A DNA stretch of 64,000 nt from Desmonostoc muscorum FACHB-395 (GTDB lineage Bacteria; Cyanobacteriota; Cyanobacteriia; Cyanobacteriales; Nostocaceae), in assembly GCF_014698035.1 (NCBI RefSeq), contig NZ_JACJSF010000011.1:1-64000 (forward strand). Reading direction: 5' to 3'. Numbering within the stretch: the first letter of the stretch is position 1; every line of letters starts with the position of its first letter. The translations under genes and the position numbers were made by a program. Below, piece after piece: positions 1-9,901 of the stretch. The notes below the pieces were generated by a model. It was not told the origin of the DNA, searched no databases, and saw only the letters and a program-made list of their open reading frames with translations.

Positions 1-135
1 CAAATTTTACTGTGGGTGCAGGTGGGCGAGGCTCAACCATACTCTCTGTCTGGTGTTTTTGCGATCGCTCCTAATTATACTTTGTCGAGAGTGATAAAAG
101 AGGGTTATTTTAAAGCTTTTGAAATTTTTCGCTAA
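1..135 (+). CDS. C-terminal end of an unidentified protein (partial)
   Basis: Reading frame 1 is open from the first base to a TAA at 133-135, giving 44 residues that end in KAFEIFR. The frame uses ordinary codons and contains a GCGATCGC octamer, as real genes nearby do. The start lies outside the window and no family is recognisable from so short a tail. It could be a chance open frame, so the call is tentative. Confidence 0.4.
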   Translation, partial: QILLWVQVGEAQPYSLSGVFAIAPNYTLSRVIKEGYFKAFEIFR

Positions 136-335
136 TCTGTAGAGGCTAGATTCTTTACTGAAATAGCAACGCCAGAATTATCAAGCTGCACCACGCTAGT
201 AAGTATGGCTGTGCGAACACAAATTAAAGCGGATTCCTTTAAGATACAAAACTATTGCTATATCTATTGCAGTTTAGCTTAAGTCAATGCCAAAATGTAA
301 ATACATTTTTCCCAGTCAAACAATAAGATAAAACA

Positions 336-662
336 ATGAGCCTGAACGTAAAATTACTAGAATTATCTGGAATTTTAGATGGTATTAGAGGTAATGAACT
401 GCGTCGTGAAGTTAGCGATATTCTGCTAACTGGAGCCGATATATTGTTACTTGATATGAAAGAAGTAAAGTTTATCGATAGCTCTGGTTTAGGTGCTTTA
501 GTCTCAGCAATGCAAATGGCGCGAAATGCTAATACCAAACTTTTTGTTTGTTCAATCAGCGATCAAGTCAGAATGTTGTTTGAATTGACTAAAATGGATA
601 GAATTTTTCAAACCTTCGCTGACCAAGATGAATTCAATCGCCAAGTATTGGCAACACAGTAA
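336..662 (+). CDS. STAS-domain anti-sigma factor antagonist (SpoIIAA/RsbV-like)
   Basis: This 108-residue protein is a single STAS domain. The motif IDSSGLGAL near residues 48-56 carries the serine that is phosphorylated in the SpoIIAA/RsbV family. In that family the unphosphorylated antagonist binds the anti-sigma kinase and frees its target; a PP2C phosphatase reactivates it. Such a phosphatase (706-1896) and a HATPase kinase-type protein (2156-2572) lie next door, so a local partner-switching module is a reasonable inference. The ATG follows an AT-rich leader without a strong Shine-Dalgarno. The final target (a sigma factor or another protein) cannot be told from the sequence. Confidence 0.88.
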   Translation: MSLNVKLLELSGILDGIRGNELRREVSDILLTGADILLLDMKEVKFIDSSGLGALVSAMQMARNANTKLFVCSISDQVRMLFELTKMDRIFQTFADQDEFNRQVLATQ

Positions 663-705
663 GTTCTTAGACTAGCCTAAATTGGAATCTGCACACTTGA
701 CTATA

Positions 706-1896
706 CTAACCAAAGTTAACTTTTACCAAAGAGAAGTCATCATCAAGATTATCTTGAGAATTCAAGATAAGAATGTTCGCTAATAATTGATTTAGAATAC
801 AGGGGTCTTTTAGACTATGTTTAGTTAGTAAGTCAATGAAAGCATCAATACCCCAAATTTTACCATCTGACTGATTAATTTCATAAACACCATCACTAAA
901 AATGTATAAAATACCGTTCTCTTCGATGTGAAAAATAGCCTCTTCAAACTGGACATCAGGTAAAAAGCCAATTGGGAGATCCAAAGAACTTAGCTGTTTA
1001 ACTCGGATGTTTGTTGTAGAGGCATTCGATAACAGTAAAGCTGGTGGATGTCCGGCATTGGCATAAATAAGTTGGCGTTTTAGACGGTGATAAACTCCAT
1101 ACCAGATTGTGAAGTATTTATCACCGTGCTTTGTCATTTGAAAGGCGTGATTGAGCGCTTTTAGGACTTCACTGGGTTGACAAAAGTTTGTGTTTGGTAG
1201 AGATTGTGATCGCAAAACATTCAGCACGGATACAGATAGGAGGGCTGAACCCACGCCATGACCTGATACATCCAACAAATAAATTGCCAAATTATCCTCG
1301 TCGATCCAATAATGGTCAAAGCAATCACCTCCTAGCTGTGCTGAGGGAATAAACAGATTTTCTGTAGTTACTGCTCCTACGAGCGGTGAGGGTAAGAGCG
1401 ATCGCACATAATCAGCAGCCTCAGCTAATTCTGCCTCCAAAATTTGCTTTTGGGTTTGTAAATCTTGATTTAGTGTCTCCAAAACTTCTTTTTGACTTTG
1501 TAAATCCTGATTTAACTGGTGTAATCTTAGTCCTGCTCTTACCCGCGCTTTCAATTCATTCATCTCTATTGGTTTAGAGATAAACTCATCTGCTCCAGCG
1601 TCAAGTCCTCTAACTCGATCTTCCTCCTCTCCTCGAGCTGCTCCCCTAGCCGTTAATAGAATAAAAAAAGTGGTTGCTAACTCTGGATCTGTTCTAATTC
1701 GACGACACACTTCTAGCCCATCTACCTCGGACATCATCCAGTCACAGATAATCAGAGCAGGACGTAGTAATTGTGCTTGTCTAATTCCTTCCTCGCCATT
1801 TTTGGCGACACTGGTATCATAACCTTGATTTTGGAGTGTTTTTTTCAGTACTGTTCGCACTATAGGGTCATCATCAATAACCAAAATTTTAAACAT
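706..1896 (-). CDS. Response regulator fused to PP2C-type phosphatase (RsbU/SpoIIE-like)
   Basis: The 396-residue protein has an N-terminal receiver domain (about 1-125; acidic pocket D8-D10, phospho-acceptor D52, late Lys in SKPIE). A short coiled coil follows (about 130-165) with two near-identical heptad blocks around LNQDLQ. The C-terminal PP2C/SpoIIE domain (about 175-395) shows the metal-binding motifs GGDCFD, DVSGHG and SDGVYE. In this family the phosphatase dephosphorylates STAS antagonists in response to receiver phosphorylation. The STAS gene ends 43 bp away on the opposite strand, so the two are convergent. The natural kinase may be the hybrid kinase at 2882-7558, which is inference. 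Confidence 0.9.
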   Translation of the reverse strand: MFKILVIDDDPIVRTVLKKTLQNQGYDTSVAKNGEEGIRQAQLLRPALIICDWMMSEVDGLEVCRRIRTDPELATTFFILLTARGAARGEEEDRVRGLDAGADEFISKPIEMNELKARVRAGLRLHQLNQDLQSQKEVLETLNQDLQTQKQILEAELAEAADYVRSLLPSPLVGAVTTENLFIPSAQLGGDCFDHYWIDEDNLAIYLLDVSGHGVGSALLSVSVLNVLRSQSLPNTNFCQPSEVLKALNHAFQMTKHGDKYFTIWYGVYHRLKRQLIYANAGHPPALLLSNASTTNIRVKQLSSLDLPIGFLPDVQFEEAIFHIEENGILYIFSDGVYEINQSDGKIWGIDAFIDLLTKHSLKDPCILNQLLANILILNSQDNLDDDFSLVKVNFG

Positions 1897-1931
1897 AAAT
1901 TAAAGTTTACTAAGTAGATTGAAGAAGAATT

Positions 1932-2033
1932 TAGAAGTCAGAATGGGCTACGTGTAGCGTAGCGTCCCGCAGGCTTGACGCTCTGCTATCCGCTCTTTCC
2001 GTCAGAATTCATTCTGAATTCTGCTTCGCTTAA
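1932..2033. repeat. Dispersed palindromic repeat (copy A)
   Basis: The block begins with GAAGTCAGAATGGGCTA and ends with CAGAATTCATTCTGAATTCTG; in between lies a GTAGCGTAGCGTCCCGCAG-type motif. The same start and end recur at 53159-53310, with different insides. It sits in the 260-bp gap between the divergent PP2C and anti-sigma-type genes and has no coding frame. Confidence 0.6.
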
Positions 2034-2155
2034 AAAGAAGTAATTACTCTAATTCAACTTATATGCAATTTAGTTTTAAATGTATAGTGAAAATACTCAA
2101 ATTAAATAAATTAAATACGAATAGGATCGTCTCGAAATATTTTATTGGTTAAGAA

Positions 2156-2572
2156 GTGAAAAATACAATTTATCTAAAAGTCAACACAGACCTTACAGCA
2201 TCATCTCAAGTATTATTTTGGTTCGATCAGATGAATCAGCCGCCTATTCTTAACAAAGAAGTTTGGTGGCAATGTCAAACACTTTTGATGGAAGGCTTCA
2301 CTAACATAGTTGAACATGCACACAAAAACTTACCTATTGAAACTCCTATTGAAATAGAAGCTGTACGGGTAAATAAATATATAGAAATTCGCATTTGGTC
2401 TCAAGGTGAACCATTTGACTTAGAGCAGCAATTGCGGCAAATATCTGAATTTGATGAGAATGAGCAAGAGCGCGGGCGGGGTTTAAAAATTATGTCTGCC
2501 ATTGCCGATAAATTGAGTTATGAGCCAACAGGAGACAATCGTTACTGTTTATTTATTAGTAAATATTATTAA
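2156..2572 (+). CDS. Anti-sigma regulatory factor-type HATPase (RsbW/SpoIIAB-like)
   Basis: The 138-residue protein is a lone GHKL ATPase domain. An N-box is visible (E..TNIVEHAHKN, about residues 45-60), and a G2-like glycine motif is seen in ERGRGLKIM (about 108-116). It has no dimerisation/phospho-acceptor domain, as expected of the RsbW/SpoIIAB family, which phosphorylates STAS antagonists or binds sigma factors. The start is GTG at 2156; no upstream ATG fits. It is transcribed away from the PP2C gene. Together with the STAS protein at 336-662 it completes the three parts of a partner-switching module. Confidence 0.85.
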   Translation: MKNTIYLKVNTDLTASSQVLFWFDQMNQPPILNKEVWWQCQTLLMEGFTNIVEHAHKNLPIETPIEIEAVRVNKYIEIRIWSQGEPFDLEQQLRQISEFDENEQERGRGLKIMSAIADKLSYEPTGDNRYCLFISKYY

Positions 2573-2635
2573 TCCTCTTATCTGAGCTTTGCTAGCTTAA
2601 TTATTAGCTAGAAGCAAAAAATTCTAAAGTGCTTC

Positions 2636-2806
2636 ATGCAGCGAGACTCAATATTTTACCAACTTTTACAAGCATCCCCACCAATCAATGCAGATAGTTA
2701 TCAATTCGATTTGGTCGCCGTTAAAAAATTAAATATTCAAATTTACGTGGTATTTTTACCACCAGAAACAAGTAACTTGGCACAATCAAATCAACTATAT
2801 AAATAA
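2636..2806 (+). pseudogene. Truncated Rpn/PD-(D/E)XK transposase-like (DUF2887-type) remnant
   Basis: A 56-codon frame starts MQRDSIFYQLLQASP and continues with YQFDLVAVKKL and VVFLPPE. This matches what I recall of the N-terminus of the DUF2887 family of recombination-promoting nucleases (MxxDSIFYQLF, then YxFDSVEVK, then GVFLPP). The segment normally found between these blocks is shortened and the whole nuclease core is missing. It therefore reads as an internally deleted, 3'-truncated relic, close behind the anti-sigma-type gene. Confidence 0.55.
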
Positions 2807-2881
2807 GAACTAGCTAGAGTAAAACCCTTATAGCTATTGCCTATTTTCTTATTCCAACAAGAATTATTTACGGCCGCTTCC

Positions 2882-5800
2882 TTATCTCGTGATTAAAAAC
2901 TCTTGGATACATTTAACAAACTCTTCTAACTCTGAGATTAAGTGAGTAGTACCTCGACGTTCTTGATTGTGAGCTAATTGTTCTAATTTTTGTGCTGCTA
3001 AATGCATGGTTATAGCTCCAATATTGGCACTAGCACCTTTAATTTGATGAGTTTGGAGCGCTAGTTGCTCATAGTCATTATCTGCGATCGCTATTTTAAT
3101 AATCTCTAAACGAGGTTGCATATCTTCAACAAATATTTCCAGTAGTTCTAATTCAAATTCTGAGTTGTTTTCCGAGAGCTGATGCAAGCGTTCCCAATCA
3201 ATTGGGAGGTCAACTGAACCTATATCTGTTGTAGAAACTTTCTGCTCTAAAACATATATTTCTTTTGCCTGGAATATCACACTTCCCCAACGCTGTAGCA
3301 CCGCCGCTAATTTCTCTTTGATTACTGGCTTGCTGAGATAATCGTCCATTCCTGCATTTATACACATCTGTTGATCTTCTTTCATCGCATTAGCTGTCAT
3401 CGCAATTACTACAGGGCGACGACTATTGACAAAGCTGCTTTCTTGCCAACGATGAATTTCTTTTGTAGTTTCTAAACCATCGAGAACAGGCATTTGGCAA
3501 TCCATCAAAATTAAATCGTAGGGGATTTTTTCTAATAGCTGCAAAACTTCTTTCCCATTACCAGCAACATCTGCGCTATAACCTAGGCTTTGGAGTTGCT
3601 TCAAAGCAACTTTCTGATTCACCAAATTATCTTCAGCTAAGAGAATTCTTAATTTGTGGAAGTCACGAGCCAGGAGGCGGGAGCTAGGAGAATGAGCGTT
3701 GCTGTTGTTTTCGTAATCTTTTAGTTTTAACTCTTGACTTCTGACTTCTGTCTCCTCCTTTATCTGCGTTCCTAAGATAGTCATGATGGTATCGAGGAGT
3801 CGGGATGGCTTAACAGGTTTGACCAAATAAGCCGCAAATCCTATTTTTAGCGCTCGTTGGATTTCATAGCGTTGATTAGTAGAGGTAAGCATAATCAAAG
3901 GTAGCCCAGCGATCGCTGAATTTGCTTTAATTTGCTCTCCCAAGGTCATGCCATCTATTTCTGGCATCTGCATATCAATCACAGCAATGTCATAGAGATT
4001 TTTTTGCTTGGCAGCCTCCTCAATAGCTTTGAGGGCAATAGTAGCCGAAGCAGCCTGATCTACTAACATTCCCCAACGGGTAGCTTGATGATGGATAATT
4101 TTGCGATTAGTAGCATTGTCATCCACCACTAACAAGCGCCGATTAGTCAAAAGTTCGCGATCGCTTTCTGAGGAAATAGGGTGAAGTTGCTGGGCAAGAG
4201 TTACTTCAAACCAAAATTTAGATCCTTTGCCCAACCGACTTTCTACGCCAATTTCTCCTCCCATCAAGCTTACCAGTTGCTTGCAGATGGCTAATCCCAA
4301 ACCTGTGCCGCCATACTTGCGGGTGGTGGAAGCATCTACTTGGGTAAATGGGGTAAAGAGTTTGCATTGGTCTTCAGAGGTAATGCCAAGACCGGTATCT
4401 GTGATGGCAAAATAAATGGTGGCTGTAGTAGAGGAAAGCCTTCGCAATTCTGCTCTGACTACTACCTCTCCATTGCTGGTGAACTTGATCGCATTGCTGA
4501 TCAGGTTCATCAGAATTTGCCGCAGGCGGCCAGCATCGCCTTGGAGTTGGGTGGGAACGTTGGGATAGATTAACGCTGCAATTTCTAATCCTTTATTATG
4601 GGCTGAGGGAGCTAATAATTCCAACACTTCTTCTAGACAAGTAGATAAGTCAAAATCTAGAGTTTCTAGTGCCATTTCCCCAGCCTCAAGTTTGGACAAA
4701 TCCAAAATTTCGTTGATGAGGCTTAAAAGAGCATCTCCACTAATGCGAATAGTTTCGATAAAATCCTGTTGCTCTGAGTTTAGGGGAGTTTCTAACATTA
4801 AGCCTGTCATCCCCAACACAGCATTCATCGGAGTCCGAATTTCATGACTCATGTTTGCTAAAAAGGCACTTTTGGTTTTAGAAGCTAATTCAGCTTGATG
4901 ACGAGCAACTTCAAGTTCTCTTCGCTGTTGAGTTTCTGCATATAACATTTGGGCTTGGGCTAAGGCAATACCTACTTGATCGGCTATTTGTCGTAAAAGA
5001 TGAGTTTCAAAGCTAGACCACTGACGGGAACTGCCACACTGATGGACAATTAGCAAACCGCAGAGTTCTTCTTTGACAAGAATGGGTATGACTAAATTGG
5101 ATTTGACCCCAAATTGTTGCAGTAATTCTATGTGCCTTTTTTGAATTTCCACTATATCTAAGTCAGCAAGCTCTAGATTCCGTTTTTGACGATATTGCTG
5201 TAGATAGTACTGTTGTGTATATTCCGCTTGAAAATAAGAATCAGTGAGCTTTTTCTCTTTAATTGTCAGCCAGCCAGAAACTACTGCCTCAACTACAGTG
5301 CTTCCAGATCCATCTGTCAAAGGTTGATAAATCAAAACTCGATCGCTATGGAGAATTTTTTGTACCTCCGTAACACTGACTTGGAGAATTTCTTGGATTT
5401 TCAAAGACTGACGAATCTTAAGGGTGATTTCAGTAAATAGTTGCGATCGCAAATTTTGGCGTTGGAGTTCTTCTTCTGCCTGCTTGCGCTCAATAAACTG
5501 CCCTACTTGCTCACCAATAGAATTCATGACTTTTGCCAAATCTTGGTCAGGTTGCTGGATTTCATGGCTAAAGCAGGTAATGACACCAAGGATGTTTTTA
5601 CCACTATGGATCGGAAAACCAAAAGCTCCGTGCAGTTCTGCTTGGACAGCGATTTGAGAGCGGATGAAATCTTTGTCTTTAACTACATCAACAATCCAAA
5701 CAGGTTCAGCACTGTCCCAAACACGACCAGGCAGGCCAATTCCTGATGCAAAGGTGGTCTGCTGACTAAGGATCTCAAATTCTTGCATTCCTGAAGACAT

Positions 5801-7558
5801 TTTATACCATGAATTCAGTAAACTTAGTAGATTCGCTCGCTGATTTACCATCCAAATTTCACTTAGATCCCATTCCAAACTCTCGCAGATTCCTTGCAGG
5901 ATTTGGGGCATAGCTTCACTGATTGTAGTTGACTCTGCTAAGACGCGCGTTGTAGAGTACTGGGCTTTGAGGTGCTGTTCTGCTCGTTTGCGTAAACGAA
6001 GCTCGTCGTAGACATCGCTAATATCAATACCTGTAGCAACAATGTATTCAACGCAACCCTCATCATCTTTCAAAATAGCATTAGCCCATGAAATCAGCCG
6101 CAGACTGCCATCCTTTGCTACCCAATAATTTTCATATTCTTTGGGCGCTTCACCAGTTCGCAACTGTTCAAAAACTGCTTTAACTGGTTCTACCTGTTCA
6201 GGAATGAGAAATAGGTTCCAGAAATGCCTTCCTCTCACCTCATCGAATGAGTAACCAGTTGTTTGTTCACAAGCTTGATTGAAGCGAACGATCTGCCCTT
6301 GTGTATCCAGAACTATTACCAAGGCGCTAGCTGTATCAAGAACTGCTGAAATAAAGTTGCGTTCTTGGTTTAGCGTTTCCTCTGTTAATTTACGTTCTTT
6401 TACCTCACGATAAATGAAGTAGTAGACTATAGCCAGAGTGATAAAACTTAGGCAAATAGCGATCGCAAGTGTCAAAACTGTGTTGTTTGCACTGGCTTTT
6501 GCCGCTTGTGACTGCTGTTGAAGCAACCTTTTATCCTCATTCTCAATCTCATGGATGACCTTGCGAATATCATCCATAATATATTTCCCCTGATTTGTCT
6601 GGATTACCTGCAACGCTGCCTCGAATCCCTGATTTTGACGCAGGTATATAGTCTGCTTGAGTATGGCAAATTTTGCAGCTATCAGAGATTCAAGGGCGGC
6701 AAACTGCTTTTGTTGGCTAGGTTGATCTGCGATTAAATCCTTCAGTTCTACAATTTTTTGATCGATGTTTACAACTACTGCTTGATAAGGTTCCAGATAA
6801 CTTTCTTGTCCAGTCAGGATATAACCGCGTTGTCCAGTCTCAGCATCCTTCATCTCGGACAGTAATTCTTCTAGCTTATTGATTTTATCTTGGGTTTTTT
6901 GTACCTGATTACTAGCATCAATCAATATGCGTGTGTTTTGATAAGAAATCATGCCAATCAAAACTAAAATTGCCGATGCTAACCCAAACCCTCCGGCTAC
7001 TGTTTTAAAAAATTGTTTGCGTCTCTTGTGTGCCTGTTTGCGTGTATGAGTGACCAATACCAAACTTGCTAAGTTACGCCGCATTTCTAATTGCTTGATT
7101 ACCTGGCGACCGATAATTCGCAATGCTTCAACTTGTTCTGGAGAGAGCTTTCTTGGTACACGGTCAATTACACAAAGTGTTCCTAGTGCATATCCTTCAG
7201 GGTTAGTTAACGGTACACCAGCATAAAATCGAATATCCGGGTCAGAAGTGACTAGCGGGTTTGTCGCAAACCTTTCGTCTTGTGTGGCATCAGGCACAAC
7301 AAAAACTTCCGGTTGCATAATAGCATGGGCGCAGAATGCCAAATCTCGCGGTGTTTCTGGGGCTTCCATTCCAACTTTGGATTTGAACCACTGGCGATCG
7401 CTATCAATTAAACTGATTAAGGCAATAGGAGTGCCACAAATATATGAGGCTAAATGGGTGAGATCGTCAAAGGCAGCTTCCGAACGAGTATCGAGGATCT
7501 TATACTCCAAAAGAGATTCGATTCGCTGTATTTCGTTATCAGGTAATGGTGCTTTCAT
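2882..7558 (-). CDS. Hybrid sensor histidine kinase (GAF-TM-CHASE3-TM-PAS-GAF-GAF-HisKA-HATPase-REC-REC-HPt)
   Basis: At 1558 residues this is the largest protein in the window. It has an N-terminal GAF (about 20-170), a membrane segment (about 188-210), a CHASE3-like sensor region with the motif [13 protein letters not shown] (about 210-355) and a second membrane segment (about 357-385). A PAS (about 400-520) and two GAF domains (about 535-690 and 715-870) follow. The HisKA phospho-acceptor is in [14 protein letters not shown] and the HATPase shows DTGLGI and GTGLGL. Two receivers follow ([11 protein letters not shown] and [11 protein letters not shown]), then an HPt domain with [11 protein letters not shown]. 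Such proteins run an internal His-Asp-His relay. The final receiver is not encoded here, although the PP2C receiver protein at 706-1896 is a nearby candidate. The linker between the two receivers is made of intergenic-type repeat DNA (see findings). The barrel-like gene ends 22 bp upstream on the same strand. Confidence 0.93.
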   Translation of the reverse strand: MKAPLPDNEIQRIESLLEYKILDTRSEAAFDDLTHLASYICGTPIALISLIDSDRQWFKSKVGMEAPETPRDLAFCAHAIMQPEVFVVPDATQDERFATNPLVTSDPDIRFYAGVPLTNPEGYALGTLCVIDRVPRKLSPEQVEALRIIGRQVIKQLEMRRNLASLVLVTHTRKQAHKRRKQFFKTVAGGFGLASAILVLIGMISYQNTRILIDASNQVQKTQDKINKLEELLSEMKDAETGQRGYILTGQESYLEPYQAVVVNIDQKIVELKDLIADQPSQQKQFAALESLIAAKFAILKQTIYLRQNQGFEAALQVIQTNQGKYIMDDIRKVIHEIENEDKRLLQQQSQAAKASANNTVLTLAIAICLSFITLAIVYYFIYREVKERKLTEETLNQERNFISAVLDTASALVIVLDTQGQIVRFNQACEQTTGYSFDEVRGRHFWNLFLIPEQVEPVKAVFEQLRTGEAPKEYENYWVAKDGSLRLISWANAILKDDEGCVEYIVATGIDISDVYDELRLRKRAEQHLKAQYSTTRVLAESTTISEAMPQILQGICESLEWDLSEIWMVNQRANLLSLLNSWYKMSSGMQEFEILSQQTTFASGIGLPGRVWDSAEPVWIVDVVKDKDFIRSQIAVQAELHGAFGFPIHSGKNILGVITCFSHEIQQPDQDLAKVMNSIGEQVGQFIERKQAEEELQRQNLRSQLFTEITLKIRQSLKIQEILQVSVTEVQKILHSDRVLIYQPLTDGSGSTVVEAVVSGWLTIKEKKLTDSYFQAEYTQQYYLQQYRQKRNLELADLDIVEIQKRHIELLQQFGVKSNLVIPILVKEELCGLLIVHQCGSSRQWSSFETHLLRQIADQVGIALAQAQMLYAETQQRRELEVARHQAELASKTKSAFLANMSHEIRTPMNAVLGMTGLMLETPLNSEQQDFIETIRISGDALLSLINEILDLSKLEAGEMALETLDFDLSTCLEEVLELLAPSAHNKGLEIAALIYPNVPTQLQGDAGRLRQILMNLISNAIKFTSNGEVVVRAELRRLSSTTATIYFAITDTGLGITSEDQCKLFTPFTQVDASTTRKYGGTGLGLAICKQLVSLMGGEIGVESRLGKGSKFWFEVTLAQQLHPISSESDRELLTNRRLLVVDDNATNRKIIHHQATRWGMLVDQAASATIALKAIEEAAKQKNLYDIAVIDMQMPEIDGMTLGEQIKANSAIAGLPLIMLTSTNQRYEIQRALKIGFAAYLVKPVKPSRLLDTIMTILGTQIKEETEVRSQELKLKDYENNSNAHSPSSRLLARDFHKLRILLAEDNLVNQKVALKQLQSLGYSADVAGNGKEVLQLLEKIPYDLILMDCQMPVLDGLETTKEIHRWQESSFVNSRRPVVIAMTANAMKEDQQMCINAGMDDYLSKPVIKEKLAAVLQRWGSVIFQAKEIYVLEQKVSTTDIGSVDLPIDWERLHQLSENNSEFELELLEIFVEDMQPRLEIIKIAIADNDYEQLALQTHQIKGASANIGAITMHLAAQKLEQLAHNQERRGTTHLISELEEFVKCIQEFLITR

Positions 7559-7580
7559 TCTTCAGCCTTATCAGTGACTA

Positions 7581-8810
7581 CTAAAATTTGACCCGCAACT
7601 GTCCTGTCAAGGAATTACCACCGTAAGCACTTCCCCCAGTTTCTTGATTGCGAACATTACTAAAGCTATAGCCAAGGTCTGCCTCTATATTTGGTGAAAC
7701 CTTTACCGTACAGCGCGTTTGATAGGTATTGGCGTTATCAAATTCTCCTTTAAGTCGCTGCTGTCCTAAGTTGGCAGCGAGGCGACAGCGTAAAAAATTA
7801 ACAATATCTCCTTCCCAAGCCACCTCAGCGTTGTAAACTAGAAAATCTGGTGGGGAAAAATAGCCACTTGTGCGTTCTAAATCGCGATTGAAACTCAAAT
7901 TGAATAAGTTAGCTGCCAGAGAAAACTGTCCGAACTTGCGTTCTAGCCGACTAAATGACTGCACCTCGGAATTACCATCGTTGTAACTACCCAAACGCAA
8001 TGATGAAAACAAGCTGGTGTTACCGTCAATTTGCCAGTATAAATCAGGCCCAAATCGCCAAGCAGTAATTTGATTTTCTAAAGTTCGGGCATTGGATTTA
8101 TAAGGGCCTTGTTCTAAATTACCTGATAGTACTATTACCGATAGCAATCGACCTGATGACGAAACTTGCGGTGGCGAAATGGAAGCCTCCACCTTAGCAT
8201 TGAGATTGATAGCTGTAGGTAAACGATTGAAGACATCGACTCCGGCTGCTGTTTGCAGAGTCACTTGACCAATTTTTCCTTGCCATCCAACTTGCAAGGG
8301 AAAATTCGTAATTGATTCAACACCGCGTTGTTCAAATAAGTTAAAACCTGTTTTCACAAATATTTTATTGCCATTACTCAATCCAAACTGAACCATTGGT
8401 TCAAAAAAGAAATTGGTTTGGCCAAAGTTATCTGTGTCATAGCGATAGTCCGTATGAATGCTTTCCAAAACTGCATCCGGCGTTCTTGGTTCGGTGGAAG
8501 TTTTTGGTGGACTAGAATTCTGCGGTGGTTCGGGTAGCGGTGGACGTAATTGCAAATCAGGATTGAAGTTTTCGGGGGCCGCCATCAAAATAGGTGTTGG
8601 CTCAGGATTTACTTTGCTGACTCCCTCAATCAATTCTGAAGGTGATTTCCAGGTCTGATGTGCTTGGGCTGCTTGTAACTTAGCTTCTGATAATGTCCAA
8701 ATACCTACGCTACAGATTACTCCCAATTGAATCTGTAGGCATCTCCAAATCAACCCAGTGTACGAACTATGTGGAGAAATAAAGAAATAAAGTATAAAAT
8801 TATCTGCCAT
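7581..8810 (-). CDS. Putative outer-membrane beta-barrel protein
   Basis: The protein has 409 residues. A hydrophobic stretch (about residues 22-42) may be a signal or anchor sequence. A Pro-rich linker (about 75-110) follows, then about 300 residues of alternating polar/hydrophobic strands rich in Gly, Asn, Phe and Tyr. It ends LTGQLRVKF; a terminal Phe is the usual barrel-assembly signal. No family is recognised. The native start may be downstream, because the first 20 residues do not look like a signal peptide. It precedes the hybrid kinase by 22 bp on the same strand, so co-transcription is likely and a role in envelope sensing is possible, but that is inference. Confidence 0.65.
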   Translation of the reverse strand: MADNFILYFFISPHSSYTGLIWRCLQIQLGVICSVGIWTLSEAKLQAAQAHQTWKSPSELIEGVSKVNPEPTPILMAAPENFNPDLQLRPPLPEPPQNSSPPKTSTEPRTPDAVLESIHTDYRYDTDNFGQTNFFFEPMVQFGLSNGNKIFVKTGFNLFEQRGVESITNFPLQVGWQGKIGQVTLQTAAGVDVFNRLPTAINLNAKVEASISPPQVSSSGRLLSVIVLSGNLEQGPYKSNARTLENQITAWRFGPDLYWQIDGNTSLFSSLRLGSYNDGNSEVQSFSRLERKFGQFSLAANLFNLSFNRDLERTSGYFSPPDFLVYNAEVAWEGDIVNFLRCRLAANLGQQRLKGEFDNANTYQTRCTVKVSPNIEADLGYSFSNVRNQETGGSAYGGNSLTGQLRVKF

Positions 8811-9120
8811 AGGTCAATACTATAGTTGTAAATAAAAAACTTGCTGCCAAAGAGTTTTCTGGCTGCTAGCTCATCTATTCAGCTTGGAATTATGATGCCC
8901 AAAATATATGCTTGTTAAGACATGGCAAAGAAAAAAGGCATTAATTTTATATACCTGCCCCTTGACTGTCTAATTAGTATTTTTTGCAAGAGCGTCTTGC
9001 AATTTTTAGTTAATAATTTTTAATTTTTAATTGGAAGCGTACTCTTAGATAGAAGCAAGCTAGCAAGAGGTTCGTAGAGAAGCGACTTGACCGCTCAATG
9101 ACCCATCTGGCAGCAACGAG

Positions 9121-9290
9121 ATTGACATCCTCACCGCCGTGAACGCACTCTTAAGAAGGAGTAATGAGTAATGAGTAATAAGTAATGAGTAAATACCCAT
9201 TTTTCATCCACTCATTACTCATTACTCCTTACTCATTACTTTAAAGCCGTGCTGGATGGTTACTGAGCGTAGCCGAAGTAAACACGGGGT
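9121..9290. mobile_element. Possible IS200/IS605-type end relic split by a repeat
   Basis: TTGACATCCTCACCGCC at 9122 followed by GTGAACGC, and ACACGGGGTTTTAAACCC near 9280, look like the two halves of the hairpin that ends many cyanobacterial IS200/IS605 elements (TTGACATCCTCACCGCC then a GGGGATTC-type arm). The halves are separated by the heptamer hairpin at 9160-9240. No transposase remains. The assignment rests on pattern memory only. Confidence 0.3.
9160..9240. repeat. Heptamer (STRR-type) inverted repeat
   Basis: The left arm from 9160 is built of AATGAGT/AGTAATG units and the right arm from 9210 is its reverse complement. About 31 bp pair with two mismatches around a CCCATTTTTCAT loop. 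Short tandem heptamers of this kind are a known hallmark of heterocystous cyanobacteria. Confidence 0.75.
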
Positions 9291-9638
9291 TTTAAACCCA
9301 TTTTTCTGATAAACCCAGATTGCCCTCAATACTTGTCGGTTAAGGAGAAAAGGGGAATGGCAAAGGGGAAAGAAAAACCTTTAATCCAAACCCAGTAACC
9401 TTTTCCCCAAACCAAATTTCAGTTTAAAATCCAAAACCCGAGCAGTATTGGGTTTGATAACTAGCCATGCCGCACCATTAGGAGTGTGTTCTAGGAAAAG
9501 TTTAAGGGTACAAGGGTAAGGGATGAATTTAAACCCTTACCCTTTTCCCTTTAACCGAGAAGTATTTCCTTGAACCCTATTGGTAATTCAAGATAGCTGG
9601 CAGATTTTTGAGATTTGGCGAGATATTCTGGTGAATAG

Positions 9639-9851
9639 TTACTGTGATTTTAAGCCACTGCCAACTGTTGTTTTTGAGTCTGCTGTTGCCATTTCAGAGT
9701 TTTTAGTATTGTCAACCTCAAGAGATCGGAGTAATTCTCGAATTACGTCTGTTGCTGGTCTTCCTGTCAAAGCACAGTAGTGTTCAAGTTTCTTCATTTC
9801 CTCAGCGGTGAGATTTACTGTTAGCCGTTTAACAGCCCATTTTTTATTCAT
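9639..9851 (-). CDS. Ribbon-helix-helix (CopG-like) protein
   Basis: This 70-residue protein begins MNKKWAVKRLTVNLTAEEM. A beta strand (KRLTVNLT) followed by two helices with a turn at LTGRPATD is the ribbon-helix-helix DNA-binding pattern. The last 20 residues are polar and probably unstructured. It starts 50 bp after the response regulator gene on the same strand and may be the last gene of that run. No toxin gene lies downstream, so an antitoxin role is not indicated. A small autoregulatory or accessory transcription factor is the simplest view. Confidence 0.7.
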   Translation of the reverse strand: MNKKWAVKRLTVNLTAEEMKKLEHYCALTGRPATDVIRELLRSLEVDNTKNSEMATADSKTTVGSGLKSQ

Positions 9852-9901
9852 GATCCTCTTTTTTCTTTAAAATTTTGCTTTTTGTCGAAATCACCAAGTC
9901 A

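Larger units (their letters stand above)
8811..9638. other. Intergenic region, 0.83 kb, repeats only
   Basis: I see no convincing gene. It contains an IS605-like end relic and a strong hairpin of heptamer repeats (both listed separately). The part from 9340 to 9580 has purine- or pyrimidine-rich runs such as AAAGGGGAAAG and CCCTTACCCTTTTCCC, typical of cyanobacterial intergenic repeats. The promoter of the barrel-like gene must lie in the first few hundred bases. Confidence 0.6.
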
